Shown piece by piece: positions 34,501 through 47,523 of a DNA stretch of 64,000 bases (the first letter of the stretch is position 1; each line of letters opens with the position of its first letter). Source of the DNA: Dasypus novemcinctus (taxonomy: Eukaryota; Chordata; Mammalia; Cingulata; Dasypodidae). The notes below the pieces were generated by a model, which ran no database searches, was not told where the DNA came from, and worked only from the letters and a program-made list of their open reading frames with translations. A program made the translations under genes and the position numbers. The stretch spans positions 114,375,225 through 114,439,224 of the forward strand of contig NC_080683.1 of the NCBI RefSeq assembly GCF_030445035.2, read 5' to 3'.

Positions 34501-35338
34501 AATGACATCATGAATCTCACACCCAAATCAAGAGCACCAAAGAAAAAATAGGTAAATGGGACATCCTCAAAATTAAGAACTTTTGCATCTCAAGAGAGTT
34601 TGTCAAGAAAATGAAAAAGCCGCCTACTCTACTGGAGAAAATATTTGGTAACCATATATCTGATAGGAACCCAATATCCAGCACTTATAAAGAAATCCTA
34701 TATCTCAAATAAAAAGAGAAAGACAACCAATTAAAAAAGAGCAAGATTTGAACAGACACTTCTCCAAAGAAGAAATACAAATGGCCAAGAAGCACATGAG
34801 AAAATGCTCAACATCACTAGCTATTACAGAAATGAAAATCAAAACGGCAATGAGATACCATCTTACACCCATTAGATTGGTGGCTATTAAAAAAACAGAG
34901 GACTACAAGAGTTGGAGAGGATGCAGAGAAATGAGAATACTCATCTACTGCTGGTATGAATTTAGAATAGTGCAGCCAATGTGGAGGTCAGTTTGGTTAC
35001 TTCTCAAAAAACTAATTAGAGACCTGCCATATGATACAGCAATTCCAATGCTAGGTATATACCCAGAAGAGTTGAGAGCAAGGACCTGAACAGATATATA
35101 TGCAACAATGTTCATATCAGCAGTATTTAATATTGCCAAAAGTTGGAGTCAACTCAAATGCTCAACTAAGGAGTGGATAAAAATAATGTGTTATATACAT
35201 ACAATGCAATATTACTCAGCTGTTAGAAGGAATACAGTAGTAACACATGGGATAACATGGATGAACCCTGTGGACCTCATGTTGAGTGCAGCAAGTCAGG
35301 CATTGAAGGACAAATATTACATGACATCATTGATATAA
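31572..35338 (+). pseudogene. L1 ORF2, older copy (decayed)
   Basis: It opens MANLSNSM..LYGNGLNSPVKR, clearly ORF2, but position 14 is Tyr instead of Asn. The endonuclease is interrupted by stops near 31780 and 32015. Around 32100 the frame jumps from the endonuclease to the linker (KIREELNETENKKA), a loss of several hundred bases relative to the inner copy. Reverse transcriptase remains with FADD near 33640, after the SINE at 33118-33556. The C-terminal Cys-rich region near 34905-34970 is changed (Cys to Ser, Glu to Phe type substitutions). It ends near TGATATAA at 35331-35338. Confidence 0.85.
33118..33556 (+). mobile_element. DAS-III-type SINE in old L1 reverse transcriptase
   Basis: The tRNA-like head has 'cagacttggcccagtggttaggg' and a B-box-like GTTCAAACC (33177). 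The body is CpG-depleted, with 'gtggagctggcccatg', 'gcgcaaggagtgccatgccac' and 'ggagagccgcccagcgcaaaag', and the 3' end is AAATAAATAAATAAATC plus A-tail. Flanking copies GAAGTACTTGCTC (33105-33117) and GAAGTACTTACTC (33557-33569) form a 13-bp duplication with one mismatch. This SINE family is the main evidence for an armadillo host. It relies on L1 enzymes for mobility. Confidence 0.9.
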
Positions 35339-38230
35339 ATTAAGCAAACTGAGCAGATTAACAGAGCTCGAGTCTGCAAGACAGTTTTACACAAATTATA
35401 TAGGGAGAAAAAGGTTATGATTCAACGTCCATTTGGGTGAAATCTATGACAAGGTGGAAGTGTGTAGTTGTGCAGCGAAGGGACGTGACAGGGGTATAGT
35501 GATAATATTTGGTTGTTGGTGCAGGTTAGACAGGGGGATAGGGTGGGGAGGTTGGGTTGAATGGTCCATGGAACTGGGGGGAGTGTTGTGAGGTATTAGC
35601 TGAACCCTGGGGATGGCAGGTACGTGGTTGAAATTACAATATATGGAATGCTCATTTGGCAATAAGACAGGGAAGGATTACTGGTTTAAGGTGTTTGATA
35701 GTGGGAATTTGGGCCAGGGCACAACATGATGCAGGCTTCTAGGGAGCACGTGAGTGATCGTGTTGCATCAGTGAGTAAAGACCCACATAATGAGTGTGAA
35801 AGTTTTGGAATCCCATCCTAGGGAGGCCGTCTATGTTCTTAACTGAGGGACTGATTATCTTGAGAACGTCGGCAGTACCTAACAGTGGAGGATAGACTAC
35901 AGTGTCAAGCCATCAGTGAAGATGTAAGTCATGATGAATCTCGTCCTTCAAAGAGTGAAGTCTGATGATCTCAGTTGTCCCAAAGTGGAGGGGGAGGGAG
36001 GAATTTAAAAGGTGCAACAAGGGATTTTTGGGGGTTGATGGAAGTGTTCTGCATGATCTTGCATGAATGGCCATATTAAATTTTATCAGACTTTCTAAAA
36101 GTATATGGTCCAAAATGTAAATCATAATGTGAACCACTGGTGATGGTTAGTAGCTAAGTTTCACTATTTGTGCATCAATTGAAGCAAATATACCATCCAC
36201 ACCTAAAATGTTATTAACAGGATGAAGGGAAACAGGGGAAGGATGTTGGGTATATGGGAATATCCTGTTTCCGTACATGACTCTACTGTGACAGAGAAAA
36301 TCTTTGAAGAAAAAAATGAAAAAAAAAAAAAGGAAGACTCTGGGGGAATAAATGGAAGGAAATGTCACCATACATATAGGACAACAGTCTTAGAGTGATG
36401 AAAGAAAAAAATGTGGAAAAAAAAGTTTTTTTCTTTTTCTTTAAATATTGTTACATTATTTTTTAATATCCCAATTTTTAAAAAACATTACTTTGCTTTT
36501 ACGTTTTATCAATTTTTTCTGCACAGTATGTCTTATGTATAAAATTATCATTATTATTTCAGTTTCTTATTAATTGCATGTCTATTTTATTGAATTTCAT
36601 TTTGAAGAGGTTTTAGATCACAGAAGGGGGGTAACAATTGTGATAAGGGAAGATCATTTGTATGAGTTGTCAGTGAGAGGGGATAAATGGGAGAAGTATA
36701 CCTGGGTATACATATAAGGCATATAAATGTGTTCAAATGATCATAAGGCATTTTCACGGTGGGTGGAGATTCACACAATAACCAAAAGAATAAAAAATTC
36801 CCATCTAGGGCAGCTCTGCCTCATTCTTTAAGGGAAAAACAAGAATGCCCCAAGTACAAGGACAAAGACTTGTGAAGGAGAATGGTCTATTGAAGGACCC
36901 TTGGTATTGATGACTATGCTTATAAGCCTTTGCTCTTGAAATGGAAAGTTAGCCTAGTGAATTAGAGTGCCTAAGAGTTACCTACTGGGAGCCTCCTTGT
37001 TGCTCAAATGTGGCCTCTCTCTAAGCCTAACTCAGCAAATATAACCAATAAATTTGCCCCAGGGGGGACATGACTCCCGGGGATGAACTTCCTTGACACT
37101 AATGGATTGCTACCAAGTACCAACAAGCAATGCAACTGAGGGGAAAACACACACACACACACACAAAAGACCTTGACAAAAGGGGAAATGCTAAAGACAA
37201 ATGAGGTATTATGGCTAAGAGACTTCAAAGTAATTCAGGAGGCCATCTCAGAGGTAGGGCTTCTGCACATCTCAACAGGATCTCACTGACAGCCAAAATA
37301 GATACTACTCCAAATAGCAAAGCTCCCCTGGGATATGGAGACATCCAGACACTATAGTCAGGGCAGACAGTTCAGACATTTGGTCCCTTGCCAGTGGGTC
37401 CTAATCTGGTATTTATGGTCCCCACTATGACAGTGGTGTCCCTATGCATGACTCTTCTGTCCTTCTATTTGAACCTATAATTAGTATTAGACTTGGTAGG
37501 TGTGCATCCAGGAGATTTAGCTCTTTGGGCTGTCCATGTGCTGGCTGAGCCCTGAATCTCAATGGAGTTGTAACATCTAACCTCAAGTTCAAAGGACTCA
37601 CCCAGGACAACAAATAGGGAGGAGGTGATGGACAAACATACCAAGGAACAGAAAGTGCCCACAATTGCAAGCATGAAAGAGTCCCACCCATCAGATGTTT
37701 GGGTTCGAAGCCCCCTTCAATTAATGGTGGAGTGGGCATTACCATCCCTGAGTTCTCAGTTTGGGAAATGATTCATGGACTGAAATAAATTTACAGTAAC
37801 TCTACTATACAATATTATGAATCTAGCAATACGAAAAGTACCATTTTTAAGGAGGTATTGACCCATAGATGTTCTGGGTTTAAGGATATGGGAAAACATG
37901 TGTGATAGGGGCATTTTTGGGATTTGGGAATCATCTGAAATGACATTACAAGGACAAATACATGCCATTATGTATGCAGCTATAACCTACAGAGTTGAAT
38001 GGGTGAGAGTGTAAACCACAATGTAAAACTATAATCCGTGCTTAGTGGCAATGCTTCAAAAGGTGTTTATCAATTGCAACAAATGTATCACACTGATGAA
38101 ACCTGTTGCTCATGTGGGAAAATGTGTGAGGTGTGGTGTGTGGTGTGGTGTGGGGAATCCCCTAGATATTCTCTGTAACATTTATGTAATCAAAATATCT
38201 TTTAAAAAACAAAAAATTGGAGAAAAAATT
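35339..38230 (+). repeat. 3'UTR of older L1
   Basis: A diverged version of the long 3'UTR. It includes an (AC)n run at 37147-37165 and a GTGTG-rich stretch at 38105-38155 just before the terminal sequence. Pro-rich minus-strand frames here are artefacts of G-rich sequence. Confidence 0.75.
37147..37165 (+). repeat. (AC)n microsatellite
   Basis: About nine to ten AC units inside the old L1 3'UTR, replacing bases present in other copies. Confidence 0.9.
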
Positions 38231-38650
38231 TGTCTGACCAGTAAAGGAAATTGGCAAAATTATTCTTCGCAGTGCAAAAGATGTCCCAATGCTAAAAGGG
38301 GGCCTAACATCACATTCTCTGCACATATGTGGGGGATCAGAGACAGTCTTCACTTTGGTGTAGATGGTCCACACCACTTGGACTCTCAATTGTAGTAAAG
38401 TAGGGAGGACTTTTCCTTCAATTGAGAAGCTTTTTATTATGTTTCACCCCTTGGTGGAGCTTCCTTTCCCTTCCTCCTATCTAAATTACATATTAAGTTG
38501 CAGAGCTATTCCAAACTTTGACTCCATGACACTCGAATATTTCCCCAGGAAAATCTTTTACTTGGTTCTATGAATACTTCCTTTGTTTCTCTAGGGGGAA
38601 CTTGCACTGAGACCTGGGACTGGCAGAAGAGGCAACTGAGTAGGAGATTT
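38231..38650. other. Unassigned stretch
   Basis: No repeat or gene recognised. The plus frame at 38364-38573 has no known motif. Confidence 0.4.
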
Positions 38651-38740
38651 TATGAAGTGTCTTTTAATTCTCTGGTCCTCAATGTGCAGAACCTAAGGCC
38701 CCACCCCAGACCTTCTGAATGGGGATTGCAGCTCAAGGAG
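38650..38740 (-). mobile_element. MER5-like (hAT-Charlie) non-autonomous DNA transposon piece
   Basis: The minus strand reads 'CATTCAGAAGGTCTGGGGTG' followed by 'GGGCCTTAGGTTCTGCA', the recognisable core of MER5-type elements, which also appears in many mammals. Ends not defined. Confidence 0.55.
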
Positions 38741-40210
38741 CATCCATGAGGATGAAGAAGCACATCCGAGTGTGAGAATCTGCTCCTTGAGTATCCTTGC
38801 GCTGCCCCAGGAAGCTGCTGTCCTCCTTCAGATGCCACAAGCTTGGAATTTGCCTAGGGTTCCGCCTGGAAAAGAGGCTCACTCTCTCCTCCTCTTGTTG
38901 GCTACAGGTTCACCTTCCCCATTATCCACTTTCCCTTTTTAGTATACAAATACTGAAAATATGAAATAATATCATAAACAGCTAAGCACGCATCATCAAC
39001 CTTAGAAATAAAATTTTACAAGTCTCACCTAAATCTTTGGAAAAGGCCTTACTCCTGATTTTCTTTATTGACAGTTCTGAGCACATTCCTGCAGGGACCA
39101 ATGCATCACACAGCCATGAGTACCCTACTCTGCTACAATTCTGGGTATTGCAGGCACAGGTGGAGCTGCACCCTTCCCTGAGCAGGATGGCCTGGGAGGA
39201 ATAACGTCTTGGATAAATACACACCCACTTGGATTAGTTTGAAAAAATTGAGCTGAGGTCTTACAAGGTTGTTAATACAAAGCAGCCCACAGACACAGTG
39301 ACTGACAACTTGAATAAACAAAGGCTGGGGAGAGCATAATATGGTCAGGTACACACTGTGGAGACAATCCTGTGAGTTCAGGCAGAGCTTCTACAGCACC
39401 AAGGAGGCACAGAAGCCAAAATTAGCACCTGGAGCATCTGTGGCAAGAGAATTTCCTTCCTCAGAGCAGTGTCCAGAGCCAGGAAAAGAACCAACCAGCA
39501 CCTAGTTCCAAGGCCTAGAGAATATTGGCATAGGCAGAGGGCAATCGAGGTGGCAGTTGATAACTGAGAGCCGAGGAGAAACTCAAAAGCCAGAATTTGG
39601 CATCAAGATATAGCTTAGGTCTCCAGAGCAAGGATGTGCTGGACCCATCAGTTAAAAGAGTGAAGCTGCAGATTCCTAGAGTTTGGAGATTCTTAAATTG
39701 TTGCAGTTGATGCTCAGAATTGATCCTGAACTAAATTGATGCAAATCAAGTGGACTCAGCAGGAGAAGAGGGAAGGCATGGAAATGAAGTGTGTGGTTCA
39801 GGTCAAAGCCAGATTACCTCATAGGAGGTTATGTGAGCTTACCTCATAGGGGGTTATGAGTCATTATAAACAATACATCAGAAATACCAAGCCAAATGAT
39901 CAAACTTATTCTGTCATCTCTCACACACAATAATACACACACCATGGGCAAAATAACCTCCAAATTCCAGGAAGACCTTGATCCATTCCCAGGAAACATT
40001 TTGCACTTTCTGTGAGTGGGCATTACACTGTGAATTGGAGCTTCAAGGGGAGGAGGACATGTCCTTGACTTCACATCTGTAGTTCACTGCAGAGTGTGAT
40101 ATGTTAAGAGATCATTTCACTCTGGAGGCAGGCCAGGCAATGGAGGGAACAGGAGGTACACGGAAGTCACAGGACATGATATGTTTCAGGAACAAGAACT
40201 CAGTGCTTAA
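38741..40210. other. Unassigned, probably host unique sequence
   Basis: About 1.5 kb with mixed composition. Short frames only, none with a recognisable domain. No repeat family assigned. Confidence 0.4.
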
Positions 40211-40672
40211 TGTGGGCTGAATTGTGTCCCCCCCAAAAACACATTTTCAAGTCCTCACCCTTGGTCCATTAAATGTGATGTTACTGGGAAAGGCAGTCTT
40301 TGAAGATGAAATTAGCTAACATGAGGCCATATTGTAGTATGGTGGGCCCTTAGTACAATATAACTGGTGCCGTCCTAGAGAGCAAATTTGTCTCAGACAC
40401 ACAGACTGAAACAGGGGAGAAGTAAAGTCCAAGTGATGACCAAGGCAGGTGGGAGTGATGCAGCTACAAGGCATAAGACATCAAGGATGACCAGCAACCA
40501 CCAGATGCTGGAAGGGCCAAGGAGGGATTCTCCTCAACAGGTGTTGGGGGGGGGCATGATTCTCCTGCTACCTTGAGAGTACACTTCGGGCCTGTACAAC
40601 TGAGACAATAAATTTCTGTTGTAAGCTCCAATTCTGTGGTTTCTAATTAGGGCTGCCAAGGAAAATAAGACA
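40211..40672 (+). mobile_element. MLT1-like MaLR solo LTR
   Basis: Starts TGTGGGCTGAATTGTGTCCC and ends near ACAATAAATTTCTGTTGTAAG...AAGACA, with internal 'ggtgggcccttag', 'aacataactggtg'-type and 'ccagcaaccaccagatgctgg' blocks typical of ancient mammalian MaLR LTRs. AATAAA lies at 40608-40613. No internal region follows, so it is a solo LTR. Subfamily not assigned and no clear target-site duplication. Confidence 0.65.
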
Positions 40673-42845
40673 ATACTACTGGAACACAATCCATGATAGG
40701 ATGCGGGCTTTACAGGTCATGAGCTTGGAGAGACCTGGGTGTTACCTTATCCTGATATGTACTATCGGGGTGTCTTTGAATATGATACTTACTCCCTTAG
40801 TTCATTCCACTGATCACTTGAGACATTCAGGAATAAAGCAATAGAAATACCCTTATGACTTAGGAAGTGCAAGAAGAAGATGTACACATAGTGGTTACTA
40901 CAATTGTTTCTCACTGATTTCTGTTATTCAGATTAGGAAGCTGCATTCTCAATAGGTGCATATGCTAAGGATTTGCAGTGATTAGAACTAATACAAACAA
41001 TGAATCAAACTCTACTTTCTTCTTCTTAAAAATTAGCTCCCTTCAATTTTTCTTTGACCTTTAATGGATATATTTCACTGCACTTACCGGATATACCTTT
41101 TCTAACAGATTGCATGTTATGTTTACCATAGACACCCTCTGTCCCCTTATGTAATGCAGAGCAGTCAGTTTTCTATTAGCCATGTTAGAATGGGGAGACC
41201 ATCTCATTCATCTCCCCAAAGGTAGAAAATTATAATGATTGGTTTCCCTTGGCTTTAAAGACTTTTTTTTAATCATATACTTGAAAATGAAAAAATCTGA
41301 TTCCATAAGAATTCAATCAAAATGATGGAAAAATACTATGAAGACATTACTTGGGAGGGAATGGAAGATGGTGCATCTTCCTTTCTGTGCCTTCCCACTC
41401 AGATGGTCTCCCTTGTCCAATCCACAATGAATACAGACATTATATCGTCAATGGTGGTTAAAAAGTACTAATTACTAGGATGAGCTGGAGATAACCATCT
41501 ACTTAGAAAAGACATGGCTGGGCTTAGGCCAATATTTGGGTCGCCACTCCTGGATGACTAATTCTTTCCCACAAACACCCTCAGACACAGCTTTGCTACT
41601 GAGAAAGATCAAGCTTTAACGTGATGATTTTCATTTCCAGGAAGAAGTCATTGGAATCCTTGGCTCCTTCTCTACCTATCCCAGAGTTCTGCCGCACCCC
41701 AAAAGGAAGTCAGCCCTCTGATGAGCCAGCAGTTTGTCCACAGCAACCCTGCTTGCAACTTCTTAGCCACTTGTTGTCACATCCCTTGTTGCAGGACCAT
41801 GCTGAAGCTGCCAGGTCATATTTGTCACTGTTACCTCTTTTAATCATTTCCTTCTTGCTTTCAAAGTAGAAGACACAAGTCACTGGACCAGATCTCTTTC
41901 TTCATGTAGCAGGATTCATCCTAAATGTCTTTTTTCACCATGATAAGCATAAACCAGATTTGGGAGTGGAAAGCTCAATTTGCCTGCTCCCGTACCACAA
42001 AGAATACTGGCCCCTTTGACATGATCTTTCTCCACATAACCTCTGACATGGGTGAGTTAGAATCATAATTAGCAACATCTGACCATGTGTGCTTCCCAAA
42101 CTCAGCAGAAGATTCCATGTTTTCTAAATCATCTTGGAGGTATGTGGAAAGTCCAGCTAGAGTTGAGCATCTCCTCACTGAGCTGCCAAGGCTGAGCACC
42201 AGGCACTCTATTCATCTTTCGGACACTGAAACCTCAGACATGTCCGGAAGGGAGTCATTTGGCTCATGTGTAAATCCAGGTACTCTGATAAGTGTTTCCT
42301 AAACATTATCTCACTTAATTCTCTCAAAAGCCTAGTAGGTTTGTATTATTATCACTTACTTTCTGATGATGTAATTGAGACTCACAAGGATAAAAGAATG
42401 CCCCTGTTCATGATGACTTAGCTTCAGGACACATTCAGCAGTTAAATTTTCAAAGGGATATCTTCTCACTTTTGGAAGAGTATGTGCATTGAAGAAAATG
42501 GCAAGTGGATGAGCCATAAGAGTTATTTAAAGGCTAGGATGGCCTTCAATGGCTAAGTTTCCAGAACAAATAATTTCTAATTTAAATTCTCATTATTGAC
42601 TATACCCTGAAAACATTTCCAGTAATATACTATAACCAAATATATAGGGAAATAGATCATGTAATAAGTTATCCCAGTGACTGGTAAAAGTTCATTAATA
42701 ATGGCTATACAAATGACTGACCTCAATATTAATATATTTTATATATATAAATGCATATATTTCATATGTAGAAATTTTTCTCTCCCTAAGAGGCACTATC
42801 AGCTTAGGACAAATGTGAAAAACATGCCTCATTATTAAAAGTATA
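40673..42845. other. Unassigned, probably host unique sequence
   Basis: Contains two plus frames (41621-41869, 82 codons, preceded by an acceptor-like TTTCATTTCCAG; and 42087-42302, 71 codons) and one minus frame (41975-42199). None carries a motif I recognise, and no exon chain could be built. AT-rich around 42720-42770. Confidence 0.4.
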
Positions 42846-42849
42846 GAAC

Positions 42850-43050
42850 AATAGGAAACAGGTAATGACAGTTAGGTGTCCACCTAACACATGAGAGGTC
42901 TCGGATTTGGTTCCTGGTGCCTCCTAAACAAGATGAGCAAGTCAGCAAGCTGGTGTGACAGCTTGGCACAGTGACCTGACTGAACAAGATGATGCAACAA
43001 GATGACACAACAAGGAGATGTAACATGAAATACAATAAGCAAATACGAGT
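42850..43050 (+). mobile_element. Degenerate tRNA-derived SINE (DAS-type)
   Basis: Head-like 'gttaggtgtccacctaacacatgagaggtctcggatttggttcctggtgcctcc', including a B-box-like GGTTCCTGG, then 'aagatgagcaagtcag' and 'gatgcaacaagatgacacaacaagg'. It matches the outline of the other tRNA-derived SINEs in the window but is more decayed. Confidence 0.55.
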
Positions 43051-43516
43051 CACAGTCCCTATTAAGATTCTAGAATACTTAATAAGCCAAGAAGTCAAAG
43101 TCTCTCTAGAAAATGAATATCTTGTGGATTTATAACTCCTTCCATGCTGTCTCCCCCCCACCCCCGCCCAACATCTAGGTTGATCTCAAAGTTTTGCCAG
43201 AATTTGCCCTATTAAATTTTGAGTGTAGAGTCAAGTTCGATCTCTATTTCTCTGTCCACAGTACTTGCTCCTTGGGAAATAATCCACCTTAATAAAAAGT
43301 TCCCAAATGCAGATTTCCTGTGTCAGCCTGGGTTTTCATGCAAGGGACACCAAAGGCCTGTGGGAAGCAGTAGCCAGAACTTTTGTCAATGATCCAGAAC
43401 AGGACAAGGAGAGGCATAGCTTCAGATGACCACATCCAAGCAGAAGTCCATGACTATGTCAAAGAGACTCTTGGAATAATAATATATTAAAGGAAATGCC
43501 AGTTTTAAATGATGAC
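43050..43516. other. Unassigned stretch
   Basis: No feature recognised apart from a C-rich run at 43152-43168. Confidence 0.4.
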
Positions 43517-44115
43517 TGTATTAGTCAGCCGAAGGGGTGCTAAGGCAATACACCAGAAGTCTGTTGGACTTTTTAAGGGTATTTATTTGGGGTAGAAGCT
43601 TACTGTGACCAGGCCATAAAGCGTAAGTTACATCCCTCAACAAAGTCGTCGTCACTTGTTTGAGCAAGATGGCTGCCGACATCTGCAAGGGTCCAGACTT
43701 CTTCTTCTTCTCAAGACTCCAAGGTCCCAGTTTCCTCCAATATCAGCTGTAGGCTGGGATAAACCTAATGTCTCCCAGGCTCGTTTTCCTCCAGGCTCAG
43801 TTGCTCTGCTCTCTTCACAAGGCTGGCTGTAAACTATCAGGCTTACAGCTCATCCCTCTTTCTGGGGCCTCTGACGAATCTAATGGACACTTCTCTCCTT
43901 CCTCATGGATCTGCTTCTCTGTATGCTTGCTTCATGGGCTCCACAATCAAAATTTGAACTTTCTCCTCTGCCATGTTGTTTTCTCTGAGTCCCTGCCCAC
44001 CAAGCGTGTGGAACTCAATGTCCTACTTATGTGTCCCAATCACATAAGAGGAGCTTTGCTCTGGGTCGGTGGTCAGGAAGAAGGACAACAATCCTAGGGA
44101 AACAACATGGGGTCA
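43517..44115 (+). mobile_element. Putative LTR-like interspersed repeat
   Basis: Starts TGTATTAGTCAGCC, a start typical of several mammalian LTR families, continues 'ggggtgctaaggcaatacaccagaa' and 'gagcaagatggctgccgacatc', and becomes pyrimidine-rich. I remember no exact family name. The end is set where the pyrimidine-rich region stops and is approximate. Confidence 0.4.
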
Positions 44116-44254
44116 TAGAAACACCATCTTCAAGGATTCTCCCTAAGGACAAGTGCCAGTGATAAAGTTGATGAGTAACTGCTTAAATTGTGTGGACAAA
44201 AATTTCCCCCTTGAATAAGTGGCACAATTGAACTTTCTGAGATGGATGCAAACT

Positions 44255-45245
44255 ATCTGTCTTTTTTCTTTTTAAAAAAAAAAACACATAAATCGCACAA
44301 AACGTTACATTAAAATAAGAGATTCCCATATATCCCACTCCCCATATAAATGAGTTTATAGGCTAAGAGACTTCAAAATGAGTCAAGAGGTCATCAGAGG
44401 GGTTGCACTTATGTACATCTCAACAGGACCTCAAAGACAGCCAAAGTAGATACAATCCCAGGTAGTGGTACTCCTGAGGGCTACGGAGACACCCAGGTCC
44501 AATGGTCATGCAGATGGCTTTGGAGTTCAGTGCTTTGCCAATGGACCCTACTTTGGAATTTCTGTTCCTGAGTGTGATGGAGTTGAACTCAGACGTGACT
44601 TATCTACCAATACCCATTCTGTCACTTTTATTGAACCCGTGGTTGGCACGGGGGTTAGTGTATGCTAAGGAGATTTGAATCTCTGGATTGTCTACGTGCC
44701 AGCTGGGCCCTGAGTCTCAGCAGAGCTGCAACAAATAATCTCCAGTTCATTGGACTTACCCTGGTAATTCCCTTACCCTTAACGGAGGGGACTCTGGTCA
44801 ACCACCACACTAGGGAACGAAGCATGTCTACAAATGCAAGCAGGAGAATTGTATACAACCATCATGTACACTCTAAGCCCCCTCTCAATTTAGAGGTGGA
44901 GTGGACATCACCATCCCAGGGTGTACAGGATGGAGGAATAAAATATGGATTAGAGTGTACTTATTGGTGTTCTACTATAGAACTATTGTGACTTTAGCAG
45001 TGGCAGAAATTGTATCATTGATGTGGGGACAGTGGAAACATGAGTTGCTGCGAGAAGAAAAGGTGTGATGTAGAGGCATTTTTGGAACTTGAGTTGTCCT
45101 GAATGATATTGCAGTGACAGATGCAGAACATTACATATCCACTGGGGTATATGGACTGGGGGAGAGTATAAACTACAATGCAAACAAAACAGAATGTTTA
45201 TTAAGCGTTGACTGACATAGAAAGCCCCCAAAAGTATATGTGGCT
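44255..45245. mobile_element. L1 3'UTR fragment with inverted 3'-end piece
   Basis: 44275-44345 is the extreme L1 3' end in minus orientation (revcomp 'gggatatatgggaatctc..taatgtaac'). From 44345 the sequence is plus-orientation 3'UTR: 'gctaagagacttcaaaatgag' (compare 37216), 'ctcctgagggctacggagac' (compare 2187) and 'ggagatttgaatctctggattg' (compare 2378). It ends near 45245. No long ORF2 part. Confidence 0.75.
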
Positions 45246-46440
45246 GTTAAAAAGTCTCTTTGAAAGGTAAACATGTACTCATGCCACATAGCATGAAATG
45301 CATGAATATAGTCAGAAAAAAAGTAACTGCTTCCTCATTTGCAGGGTGATGCCTGGTAGCTAGGTACAATAACTTGAAATGATGTTAAGATCATATAACC
45401 AACATGTTAAATAGATGCCTCCTGTTTTCAGGCATAATTTCATTTCATGGAAGGTGTGGTTTCCAGGCAGGGACATGTTAGGGAGAGGAAAGCTAGCAAT
45501 ATGTCTAGGCCCTAATCCATGTATCAAGACTGGAAAAATATCACACATTGTGTGGTTTAGATCTATGAGGGATTGCTCATGGTTTAGGGACAAAACTTCT
45601 GTGGCTACAAATTAAAGAGAAATGAACATTCTCCTACTTCCCCTTCCTTTATAAAAAGATGGGATTTTAAACATACAGTTTATAAGAGGATGATTTTGGA
45701 GGTAAAATTGAGATGATTCAAATTATTATATTGGGAGTGCAAGGGATGAAAATGAGTTGGCACAATATTGGAAGCTCAAGCACAACAAAGTACCCTATGT
45801 CGCCTGCCCCTGCAAGCACAGCTTGGACCTGAACAAAGCAGGGAAACTTGACCTTGCAGGTGGGGCACTCCCCTTCCTCTGTGCAGGTACTGGTGGGCAG
45901 GCACCTGCTAGGTGAGCCCTCCACTACCACATGCTCCCACTGGAGGCTGAGTTGCAGCAGTCAAAGTTCCTGGAATCACCTGGGCAGGAACCACCTGCTG
46001 CAAATTCCTCTAAGGCGGAATGGATCCCAGACCCTGGTCCCTCCTAGATCCACCTGGAAGCACTTGGCCTGCCTGGCTGGTCTCAAGGAACTTTAACCAC
46101 TGACCTGCTGAAAAGCAGGGCATTTGGTTCTCCTTGTGGGCTCACTCAAAGAAGGCAAAGATTGGCGGTGTCTGTTTTAACCCTGACAAAAATTTGCATT
46201 TACACACTAAAATACTCTGACACCTAAAACATGTAAATTCTCTGTGCTTGTTTTATGGGAAATTAAAACTAATGAGAGACAGAAAAAAAAATTTTGTTCT
46301 TTTGGGGGATATCAAAATGTAATGCAATATGGTGTTTTCTACTAAAGCATGTTATTAGTGCAATATTTTGGAAATATTTGGAAAACTCAAACATCTTGGA
46401 AAATATGAACCTGCAGAAAAAAAGAAGAAAACCAATTCTA
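45246..46440. other. Unassigned, possibly host unique sequence
   Basis: No gene recognised. The region 45730-46120 is moderately GC-rich with an 82-codon plus frame (45848-46096) lacking any known motif. Confidence 0.4.
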
Positions 46441-46832
46441 AAGGAAGCAGAAGGAAAAAATAATGAAGATTGGAACAGAAATAAATGAAATGGATAATTT
46501 TTTAAAAACCATTGAGAAAACCAACAAAACCAAAATTTGACTCTTTAAGAATATTAACAAAAAATGAAAAACACTTAGCTAGACTAACAAATAAAAAAAA
46601 GAGAGAAGATGTAAACAAAATGAGAAGAGGGACATTACTACTGACCTAGAAGAAATAAAGGCAATCATAAGAGTATACTGTGAACAAGTATATGCTAACA
46701 CACTAGACAATGTGGATTAATGGACAAATCCCTGGAAACAAACAACCCACACTGACCCTAGAAGAAATGGAAGATCTCAACAAACCAAGAACAAGTATAG
46801 AAATTGAAACAGTCATCAAAAAACCAACCCCA

Positions 46833-47254
46833 GGGAAGCAGCTGTGGCTCAATCAGTTGGGCTCCCATCTACCGCAGGGGAGACCCTGGGTTCGCATCCC
46901 AGGGCCTGCTTGTGAAGGCAGGCTCACCCACACACTGTGAAGAGCCACCAAGCCCTCCAGTGCCATGGAGCCCCACCCAGCCTGCAGGCTCTGTGGAGCA
47001 CCACCTGGCCTGCAGGTGCCACAGGGCGTCGACTCAGCAAGGTGATGCACCAAAAAAAAAAAAAAAGGGAGACAAGCAAAAGCACACAGAAGAGCTCTCA
47101 GTGAATGGACACAGAGAGCAGATAGCAAGCAAGCCATAGGAGGGGAGGAGAAATAAATAAGTACAGACACAGAAGAATGCACAGTGAATGGACACAGAGA
47201 GCAGACAAGACACAAAAGCCACAAGGAGGGGGGAATTAAAAAAAAAAAAAAAAA
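46833..47254 (+). mobile_element. DAS-type SINE (longer form)
   Basis: tRNA-like head 'gggaagcagctgtggctcaatcagttggg' and B-box-like GGTTCGCATCC (46890). The body has 'gcctgcttgtgaaggcaggctcacc', then A-rich and 'gacacagagagcagac' repeated twice, and an A-tail at 47238-47254. It resembles 47524-47781 closely but has additional internal sequence. The left flank ...AACCCCAGG and right flank ...AATCCAGG suggest a target-site duplication but are too diverged to define. Confidence 0.75.
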
Positions 47255-47523
47255 CCCACATAAAAATCCAGGACCAAATGGCTTCACATGTGAATTCTAC
47301 AAATCATTAAAAAACAATCTAATACCAACATTGTTCAAATTCTTCCAAAGGATTGACCAGGAAACTCATCCTATGAAGTTAACCTCACCTCAACACCAAA
47401 GCCAAATAAAGAAAATATGAAAAAAGAAATTGCAGACCAATTTCTTTAATGAATATTGATGCAAAAATTCTCAACAAAATACTTGCTAACCTGATCCAAA
47501 AACACAATTAAAAAATTATACAG

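Larger units (their letters stand above)
31571..38230 (+). mobile_element. Older LINE-1, ORF2 to 3' end, with SINE insertion
   Basis: A 5'-truncated L1 starting almost exactly at the ORF2 ATG (31572) and ending near 38200 in a sequence resembling the 3' termini at 49440 and 61240. ORF2 spans 31572-35338 with an internal deletion, a DAS SINE and many breaks. The 3'UTR is about 2.9 kb (35339-38220) and carries the same landmarks as in the young copies (C-rich block at 37055-37100; 'gaacctataattagtattag' at 37471). The long 3'UTR is therefore an old trait of this L1 lineage. Confidence 0.85.

Noticed and set aside
41621..41869. Possible exon with acceptor-like site
   Set aside because: One 82-codon frame without donor, partner exon or known motif is not enough to call.
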